This document shows positions 7,421 through 12,377 of a DNA stretch of 12,377 nucleotides, in pieces; position 1 is the first letter of the stretch; each line of letters begins with the position of its first letter. The notes under the pieces were generated by a model, which did no database searches, was not told the DNA's origin, and saw only the letters and a list, made by a program, of their open reading frames with translations. The translations under genes were made by a program, and so were the position numbers. The stretch is from contig JAGHDS010000161.1 in assembly GCA_021159845.1 (NCBI GenBank), positions 1 through 12,377 of the forward strand, read 5' to 3'. This stretch comes from Anaerolineae bacterium. GTDB taxonomy: Bacteria > Chloroflexota > Anaerolineae > DUEN01.

Positions 7421-9506
7421 GATGGCCTTCCCCAGCCGCCAAGAGGACCTCGTCGAGGTCCGAGGCGTATGCCCACACGACTGCCCCGACACGTGCGCCT
7501 GGATCGTCACGGTGGATCGGACGACAGGTCGCGCCATTCGTCTGCGCGGCGCCGAAGATCACCCGATCACGCGCGGCTTCCTGTGCACCAAGGTGAACCA
7601 CTACCTGGAGCGCACCTACCATCCAGAACGACTGCTCCACCCTCTGCGCCGGACGGGCGCCAAGGGCAAGGGACGCTTCGAGCGCATCACCTGGGACGAG
7701 GCGCTGGACGAGATCGCCCAACGTCTGAAAGAAATCATCGAGCGGTATGGGGCGGAGGCTATACTGCCCTACTCCTATACCGGCACTATGGGGGTCGTCC
7801 AGGGCCAATCGATGGACCGGCGCTTCTTCCACCGTCTGGGCGCCACCCGGCTGCTGCGTACCATCTGCTCCGACGCAGGCTTCACAGGGCTGATCTACAC
7901 GCTCGGAGCTGCGCGCGGCACGCCGCCCGAGGCGTTCGCCCACGCTCGTTATATCATCCTTTGGGGAGCCAACCTCCTCACAACCAATGTCCACCTATGG
8001 CCCTTCGTCCGAGAAGCCCAGAAGAATGGGGCGAAAGTGGTATGCATTGACCCGGTGCGCACGAGGACGGCTCGCGCATCCGATTGGTGGCTCCCCATCC
8101 TGCCCGGGACCGATGGCGCGCTGGCACTGGCCATGATGCACGTGATCTTCCGGGAGGGGCTGGAAGACCGGGAGTTCATCGAGGAACACTGCTTCGGAGG
8201 AGATCAGCTACGAGAGCGGGTGATGGAGTGGTCGCCCGAGCGCGCCGCTGCCATCACCGGGCTAGCTCCGGATGCCATCACACGACTTGCCCGTGAGTAC
8301 GCGACCACGCGCCCGGCGGTGATCCGGATCAACTACGGGCTGCAACGCCACGCGGGCGGCGGCATGGCCGTGCGAAACATCGCCTGTCTACCCGCGCTGG
8401 TGGGCGCCTGGCGAGACGTGGGCGGCGGGCTGCTCCTCTCCACGAGCGGAGCGTTCCCCCTCAACGATCAGAAGCTGGAGCGCCCTGATCTCCGTCCACG
8501 GGACACCCGCGCGGTGAACATGGTGGAGCTGGGCCGCATCCTGAACGAGATGGATGATCCCCCCATCAAGGCATTAGTCGTATACAACAGCAACCCGGCC
8601 GCCGTCGCCCCCGACCAGGCCGCGGTGCACAAAGGACTGAGCCGAGAGGACCTCTTCACTGTGGTGCTGGAGCACTTCCAGACCGACACGGCCGACTACG
8701 CGGACATCGTGCTGCCGGCCACCACGCAACTGGAACACTGGGACTTGGTTAAGCCTTACGGCCACTATTACCTGGCCCTCAACCATCCCGCCATCGCCCC
8801 CCTGGGCGAGAGCAAGCCCAACAGCGAGATATTCCGCCTGCTGGCCCAACGTATGGGATTCGACGACCCTTGCTTTCAGGACGATGATCTTACGATCATT
8901 CGACAGGCGCTGGAAAGCGATGCGCCAGAGCTGGCTGGCGTGACCCTCGAGCGATTGCAGGAGCATGGTTTCGTGCGGCTGAACCTGCCCGAGCTCTATC
9001 GCCCCTTCGCCAACGGGCATTTCCCTACCCCTTCCGGAAAATGCGAGCTCTATAGCGAACGCATGGCCCAGGACGGATACGATCCTCTTCCCACGTACAC
9101 GCCACCCAACTGGGAGAAGAGCTCCTATCCCAAGGGGGGAGACGGGGAACTGCTGTTGGTCTCGCCGTCCGCTCATTACTTTCTCAACTCCAGCTTCGCC
9201 AATGTGGAACGGCTACTACGACGCGAGGGAGAGCCAGTCCTATGGATACACCCCGACGATGCCGCGCGCCGGGACGTTAAGGATGGACAGATGGTGCGCG
9301 TCTGGAACGAGCGCGGGGACTTCCTCGCCCGCGCCCGGGTGACCGAGGACGTACGCCCCGGTGTATGCATGACCCCCAGTGTCTGGTGGTCCAAGCTCAG
9401 CCCCGGCAGGCGAAACGTGAACTTCGTGACCTCCCAAGCCCTGGCCGACATGGGTGGTGGGGCGACGTTCCATGACTGTGTGGTGAACGTGGGGCCGGCG
9501 GATTGA
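7401..9506 (+). CDS. Molybdopterin-dependent oxidoreductase with [4Fe-4S] site (DMSO reductase superfamily)
   Basis: The 701-residue product has a [4Fe-4S] motif C24-x3-C28-x3-C32-x29-C62 (VCPHDCPDTC ... FLCTKV), then the molybdopterin oxidoreductase core, and a C-terminal dinucleotide-binding domain (~575-695, including NSSFANVE and the terminal GGGATFHD). C156 in RTICSDAG lies where the protein ligand of Mo or W usually sits, so a cysteine ligand is likely. YNSNPAAVAPDQ and ADIVLPATTQLE are typical cofactor-domain segments. There is no twin-arginine signal, so a cytoplasmic enzyme is expected. It looks like the solitary COG0243 (BisC/YoaE-like) enzymes of ~700 residues; the substrate cannot be assigned. 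GTG 7401 has AGGAG at 7387-7391, 9 nt upstream, and gives a 20-nt overlap with vapC; ATG 7422 is an alternative (694 residues) but lacks a properly spaced ribosome site. No electron-transfer subunit or cofactor-synthesis gene is adjacent. Confidence 0.87.
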   Translation: MSIPTSRMAFPSRQEDLVEVRGVCPHDCPDTCAWIVTVDRTTGRAIRLRGAEDHPITRGFLCTKVNHYLERTYHPERLLHPLRRTGAKGKGRFERITWDEALDEIAQRLKEIIERYGAEAILPYSYTGTMGVVQGQSMDRRFFHRLGATRLLRTICSDAGFTGLIYTLGAARGTPPEAFAHARYIILWGANLLTTNVHLWPFVREAQKNGAKVVCIDPVRTRTARASDWWLPILPGTDGALALAMMHVIFREGLEDREFIEEHCFGGDQLRERVMEWSPERAAAITGLAPDAITRLAREYATTRPAVIRINYGLQRHAGGGMAVRNIACLPALVGAWRDVGGGLLLSTSGAFPLNDQKLERPDLRPRDTRAVNMVELGRILNEMDDPPIKALVVYNSNPAAVAPDQAAVHKGLSREDLFTVVLEHFQTDTADYADIVLPATTQLEHWDLVKPYGHYYLALNHPAIAPLGESKPNSEIFRLLAQRMGFDDPCFQDDDLTIIRQALESDAPELAGVTLERLQEHGFVRLNLPELYRPFANGHFPTPSGKCELYSERMAQDGYDPLPTYTPPNWEKSSYPKGGDGELLLVSPSAHYFLNSSFANVERLLRREGEPVLWIHPDDAARRDVKDGQMVRVWNERGDFLARARVTEDVRPGVCMTPSVWWSKLSPGRRNVNFVTSQALADMGGGATFHDCVVNVGPAD

Positions 9507-9508
9507 CG

Positions 9509-9536
9509 GACGACAGACGATGGACGAAAGACGAAG
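9509..9536 (+). repeat. Degenerate heptad repeat, four units of GACGANN
   Basis: Four head-to-tail 7-bp units follow the stop codon of the molybdoenzyme gene: GACGACA (9509-9515), GACGATG (9516-9522), GACGAAA (9523-9529) and GACGAAG (9530-9536). A partial GACG lies just before, at 9505-9508. The run fills almost all of the 37-bp gap. The ATG at 9520 lies inside the repeat, which argues against it being the true start of the next gene. Confidence 0.7.
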
Positions 9537-9543
9537 GCGGAAA

Positions 9544-10050
9544 ATGGGAGAGGGAAGCGCCCGCACTCCGGAGGATCTGGCGCGATACATCAAGGAACAC
9601 GGCATTGATGCCGATCTGGTGAGACCACCGCGTGAGACGCCATCCGTGGCCGCAGCAGCCAGAGCGGTCGGGTGTGCGCCCGAGCAGATCATCAAATCCC
9701 TGGTCTTCCTGATCGACGGCCAACCTCACCTGGTCATCGCCAACGGAGACGCCCGGGTGAGTTATCGCCGGCTGGCGACACACTTCGGTGTCAACCGCAA
9801 GCGAGTGCGCATGGCGTCGCCGGGCGAGGTGCTGGAGCTGACCGGATACCCCGCTGGCGGTGTACCCCCGTTTGGCCTGTGCAGTCCACTACCAGTGCTC
9901 ATGGACCCTGGCGTACTCGATCAGGAAAGCGTCTACGGCGGCGGCGGTGACGACCACACATTGGTACGAATCTCCACCGCAGAACTCCGTCGGATAACAC
10001 AACCGACACTGATAACGATTGTGGCAAATCGGGACGTCTCTCATACATAG
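9544..10050 (+). CDS. YbaK/ProX-type aminoacyl-tRNA deacylase
   Basis: This 168-residue protein has the YbaK/aminoacyl-tRNA deacylase domain. TPSVAAAARAVGCAPEQIIKSLVF (from residue 32; the conserved lysine is K51) and the later GYPAGGVPPFG glycine/proline loop are family hallmarks. Members clear mischarged tRNAs such as Cys-tRNA(Pro) or Ala-tRNA(Pro) in the cytoplasm; which one applies here is not visible. I chose ATG 9544 because GAAGG at 9533-9537 lies 6 nt upstream and because the frame's earlier ATG at 9520 is part of a tandem repeat, coding only an Arg-rich MDERRRRK extension. The deacylase fold starts near residue 8. The following flavoprotein gene begins 15 bp after its stop. No functional link to the neighbours is evident; it probably shares the transcript by position. 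Confidence 0.85.
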   Translation: MGEGSARTPEDLARYIKEHGIDADLVRPPRETPSVAAAARAVGCAPEQIIKSLVFLIDGQPHLVIANGDARVSYRRLATHFGVNRKRVRMASPGEVLELTGYPAGGVPPFGLCSPLPVLMDPGVLDQESVYGGGGDDHTLVRISTAELRRITQPTLITIVANRDVSHT

Positions 10051-10065
10051 ACGTACAAAACCACG

Positions 10066-11283
10066 ATGGCTGATCTTTTAAACGCCGATGTACTCATTGT
10101 GGGAGCGGGGCCGGCGGGCAGCGCGGCCGCGACCCGACTGGCTCAAGAGGGCTGGGACGTGCTCCTGGTCGACAAGGCCCACTTCCCGCGCGAAAAAACG
10201 TGCGGCGATGGGCTGACACCTCGAGCCATCGCTGCGTTGCGAACGCTGGGAGTACTAGACCAGGTAGCCGCGCGGGCCCATCGCGTGACAGGCGCCCGGC
10301 TCATCTCTCCCTCGGGTTACCAACTTCACATACGTTTCGCCGACTACCTCGATGAACTTCCCCCTTACGGGTTGATCATTCCCCGGCTGTATCTGGATGA
10401 CCTGCTGCGTCAACACGCCATCGGCCAGGGAGCTCGCTTTCTATCCGGTTGCAAGGTCACTGGTCCCCGACGCGATCATGGCTCCCAAGTGGTGCTCGGG
10501 CGACGAAATGGCGAACGGATCACCTTGCATGCCCGATTGATTATCCTGGCTACGGGCGCTCATCTGTCGCTCTTACGTGCCTTTGGGTTTCTAAACCACG
10601 TGCCTTCCATGGTGCCGGCAGCGCGAGCGTATTGGGATGGCCTCCAGGACCCCAAAGATGCGTTCGAGTTCTACTTCGACCGTCGACTGCGACCAGGCTA
10701 CGCGTGGCTGTTTCCCGTGGGGGACGGACGTGCCAACGTCGGGGTTGGGCTGTTTCCTACAGGTCACGGGCGCCCTCTTTTCACCACCCGCCTACTATCC
10801 ATCCTCCTCAATGGACACTCTCTTCTGCGAGATCGACTACGCCGGGCGCACCGGGCAACCCCGATTAAGGGATACCCACTACGCACCGACTTCCCAAGTC
10901 ATCCGGTGGTCCAGGAAAATGTGATGGTCATCGGCGAAGCATGCGGACTGGTCAACCCGGTAACCGGGGAGGGCATCGATCTGGCGATCGAAAGTGGGCT
11001 GTTGGCAGCAGAGATCGCGAACGAGGCGCTACACCATCTCGGAGATCACTTCACAGTCATGTTGTGCCGATATGAGCGCGAGCTACACAGGCGATTCGCC
11101 GCCCTCTTCCGAGGGATGCGCTCCCTGCTTCGACTGGCTATGGGCCGAAGAGCGCTGGACATCTTGATCCGAAAGGGTGCTCGTCACCCAGAGCTGGCCC
11201 GCACGATCGTGCGTATTAACCTGGGGCTCACCTCTCCACGCGCGGCGTTCGCCCCTCGGACGTGGCAGGACATCCTTTTCTGA
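10066..11283 (+). CDS. Geranylgeranyl-reductase-family FAD-dependent oxidoreductase
   Basis: This 405-residue flavoprotein begins with a dinucleotide-binding GAGPAGSA loop (13-20), then DKAHFPREKTCGDGL (36-50), which is the signature of the geranylgeranyl reductase/ChlP-like branch. GYAWLFPVGDGRANVGVG lies at 211-228, and the second FAD motif is GEACGLVNPVTGEGID (290-305). Family members reduce isoprenoid double bonds in chlorophyll precursors, menaquinone side chains or archaeal-type lipids; the substrate here is not determined. There is no signal peptide; such enzymes are soluble or peripheral to the membrane. ATG 10066 is the only good start before the nucleotide-binding strand but lacks a clear ribosome site, so translation may depend on coupling to the YbaK-type gene 15 bp upstream. 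Its 3' end overlaps the convergent membrane gene by 56 bp. It is the last + strand gene of the run. Confidence 0.85.
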   Translation: MADLLNADVLIVGAGPAGSAAATRLAQEGWDVLLVDKAHFPREKTCGDGLTPRAIAALRTLGVLDQVAARAHRVTGARLISPSGYQLHIRFADYLDELPPYGLIIPRLYLDDLLRQHAIGQGARFLSGCKVTGPRRDHGSQVVLGRRNGERITLHARLIILATGAHLSLLRAFGFLNHVPSMVPAARAYWDGLQDPKDAFEFYFDRRLRPGYAWLFPVGDGRANVGVGLFPTGHGRPLFTTRLLSILLNGHSLLRDRLRRAHRATPIKGYPLRTDFPSHPVVQENVMVIGEACGLVNPVTGEGIDLAIESGLLAAEIANEALHHLGDHFTVMLCRYERELHRRFAALFRGMRSLLRLAMGRRALDILIRKGARHPELARTIVRINLGLTSPRAAFAPRTWQDILF

Positions 11284-12178
11284 CCCGAGGACGTCGACGG
11301 ATCGGCCCGGCAGCCTCATCGACTAGACGCACGTAGTCGGCAGCAGGAATCCCCAACAGGTCAAGTGCGAACTGATAAAGTGCGTAAACCTCCATGGCAA
11401 ACGGGAGGTATCCCCCATACCCCAGGATGGGCATCTCGAAAACATGGAAGAAGTCGACAAACGGCACATGGTAAACCCACTTGGGGAGAGCGTAGAAATT
11501 CCACATCTCCCAAAAGAAACCGCATGTCAACCCGCCCAACCAGAGGGCAATAGCTGGCCGCCAATCGCCCTCGCGTAGATGCTCGACAAGACTGGGGCGG
11601 CCGCGCAGATGGTTAATCGGGTCCAGGATCAGATACACGGAGAGCCATACCAGAGGGAAGGCATAGCGTGGCACCGTGATGACCGCTACAATGGCGATGA
11701 TTCCCACCAGGATCGCGTTGGTAAGAGCGCGTGGTGTATCACTCACGCGTAGCCCTGGGGACAATTGCCGAATCCACTGAGCTGTTCCCCATAACTCGGC
11801 TGCCTCTAACAGGGCAGGCGTCACGATGGTGAAATGGATCGTAGCCGTGAGAAAGTAAGAGAGCCCGCTCCATTCCCCCGTGCCGATATACTCCCAATTC
11901 CGCAGGTAATGGTTGAAGAACTCAAACAGCCACCATGCGGGGGCCGAGATGGCGAACAGTCCCAAGAAACACTTCCGGTTCCGGTGCCAAAGCGACGTGC
12001 CTTTACGAACGTACACCAGGGCATCCACGACGAGGATATAGCCCACCCAGAGGAGCAGGAAGGCGTGATGAGAGAGGAACTCCAGGCTATTCGGCCTGAG
12101 CCAGGACAACGGCCACCCGGCCGCGATAAGGCCCAGGCCGAGGAAGCCATAAAACGGAAGGCGCCGCAATCCATTCAT
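11228..12178 (-). CDS. Internally duplicated ~8-helix membrane protein, possibly lycopene-cyclase-like
   Basis: I do not recognise this 316-residue protein by name. It has about eight hydrophobic segments and an Arg-rich C-terminal tail. Residues ~44-125 and ~178-263 repeat each other. W44/W178, D52/D186, R58/R192 and SL at 62-63/196-197 are in identical register; E86/E224, N89/N227 and Y91/Y229 match after a 4-residue insertion; W95/W234, Y97/Y236, P121/P259 and E125/E263 follow, and the Glu-to-Pro distance is 35 residues in both halves. The layout helix-acidic-x-W-x-aromatic-helix with P...E recalls the lycopene cyclase (CrtYc/CrtYd, CarR) domain, which also occurs as a tandem pair; this is a tentative inference. 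ATG 12178 is chosen because AGGAGG (12191-12196) lies upstream with a longish 12-nt spacer and the first helix follows directly; the frame is open to 12235. It is convergent with the flavoprotein gene. Confidence 0.75.
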   Translation of the reverse strand: MNGLRRLPFYGFLGLGLIAAGWPLSWLRPNSLEFLSHHAFLLLWVGYILVVDALVYVRKGTSLWHRNRKCFLGLFAISAPAWWLFEFFNHYLRNWEYIGTGEWSGLSYFLTATIHFTIVTPALLEAAELWGTAQWIRQLSPGLRVSDTPRALTNAILVGIIAIVAVITVPRYAFPLVWLSVYLILDPINHLRGRPSLVEHLREGDWRPAIALWLGGLTCGFFWEMWNFYALPKWVYHVPFVDFFHVFEMPILGYGGYLPFAMEVYALYQFALDLLGIPAADYVRLVDEAAGPIRRRPRVRKGCPATSEGRTPRVER

Positions 12179-12256
12179 CGTAGCTAGGATCCTCCTAACG
12201 ACGTTCTCTAACAGGCACATACTATTCTGCCCCATCTAGACCGGATGCACAAGCGC

Positions 12257-12284
12257 CCTATACCAGCCTCCCTGTATCCATCAA
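12257..12284 (-). promoter_or_regulatory. Possible sigma-70 promoter for the membrane protein gene
   Basis: Read on the - strand, TTGATG (12284-12279) and TATAGG (12262-12257) are separated by 16 bp. Each box matches four of six consensus positions. The start site would fall near 12250, about 70 nt before ATG 12178. The match is modest and could be chance, but it is the best candidate in the region. Confidence 0.35.
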
Positions 12285-12339
12285 CTAGCCCCCAGGGCCA
12301 GGAGGAGGACTATCGACCAATCTCCATCTCCATTCGAGC

Positions 12340-12368
12340 TTGACATGGAACATGCGTTCTGGTATAAT
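12340..12368 (+). promoter_or_regulatory. Perfect-consensus sigma-70 promoter reading out of the window
   Basis: TTGACA at 12340-12345 and TATAAT at 12363-12368 are exact consensus hexamers with the optimal 17-bp spacer. Transcription would start around 12375 and read rightward into a gene beyond the window. Such a perfect promoter is usually held in check by a repressor, and a palindrome suited to that lies in the spacer. Confidence 0.9.
12348..12359. promoter_or_regulatory. LexA/SOS-box-like operator in the promoter spacer
   Basis: GAAC-ATGC-GTTC is a GAAC-N4-GTTC palindrome and fits the Gram-positive-type LexA (DinR/Cheo box) core GAAC-RNRY-GTTC at every position: A is R, G is R and C is Y. 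It sits wholly between the -35 and -10 boxes, 2 bp after the first and 3 bp before the second, where a bound repressor would block RNA polymerase. The outer flanking bases (G and T) do not follow the extended consensus. The regulated gene lies outside the window. Confidence 0.65.
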
Positions 12369-12377
12369 GCCATATAG

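Noticed and set aside
7338..7994. Open frames of about 200 codons on the - strand opposite the molybdoenzyme, here and at 8574-9176
   Set aside because: Both mirror codon bias of a clear molybdopterin enzyme and have no domain signature.
9520..9543. Upstream ATG start for the YbaK-type gene
   Set aside because: The ATG lies in the heptad repeat, lacks a ribosome site, and would add only an Arg-rich stub; ATG 9544 has GAAGG 6 nt upstream.
1..12377. CRISPR arrays, tRNA/rRNA genes, insertion sequences, attachment sites
   Set aside because: I looked for regularly spaced repeats, cloverleaf-like segments, transposase motifs and flanking duplications and saw none.

Overview
The window is about 12.4 kb of moderately GC-rich, densely coding bacterial DNA. 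It carries ten genes on the + strand and one convergent gene on the - strand. I see no rRNA, tRNA, CRISPR array, transposase or phage gene. Gene content and style suggest a free-living, possibly thermophilic bacterium of the Chloroflexota type: an HpnI-like glycosyltransferase fused to a YkoP-like domain, a DUF2281/PIN toxin-antitoxin pair, a heptad GACGANN intergenic repeat and a geranylgeranyl-reductase-type flavoprotein. That taxonomic call is inference, because no phylogenetic marker lies in the window.

Layout: (1) 1-2647 holds the end of a small proline-rich single-pass membrane protein, a GT39/PMT-type membrane glycosyltransferase and a patatin-like lipase, tightly spaced. (2) A 197-bp gap at 2648-2844 holds an extended -10 promoter. 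(3) 2845-6780 is a lipid-headgroup module: an HpnK/YdjC-type deacetylase, an HpnI-type glycosyltransferase with an unusual ~200-residue C-terminal domain, and an M20 amidohydrolase whose start overlaps the end of hpnI by 7 nt. (4) 6795-7420 is a VapBC-like pair set into the same run without a visible promoter. (5) 7401-10050 encodes a molybdopterin/4Fe-4S oxidoreductase and a YbaK-type aminoacyl-tRNA deacylase, separated by a short degenerate heptad repeat. (6) 10066-12178 is a convergent pair overlapping by 56 bp: a geranylgeranyl-reductase-family flavoprotein and an ~8-helix membrane protein that is clearly an internal duplication and resembles two-domain lycopene cyclases in motif layout. 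(7) The last 140 bp hold a perfect TTGACA-17-TATAAT promoter pointing out of the window, with a GAAC-N4-GTTC palindrome (LexA/SOS-box type) inside its spacer.

Working together: HpnI would add a sugar (N-acetylglucosamine in characterised hopanoid producers) to a polyol lipid and HpnK would remove its acetyl group. The GT39 enzyme, the lipase and the M20 hydrolase could act on the same envelope lipids, but this is inferred only from position. Regulation of the + strand run seems to come from the promoter before hpnK plus read-through from upstream, since gaps between later genes are 37 bp or less apart from the 61 bp before hpnI. The observations most worth following are the duplicated membrane protein beside the isoprenoid reductase, the HpnI fusion, and the SOS-type promoter at the right edge.
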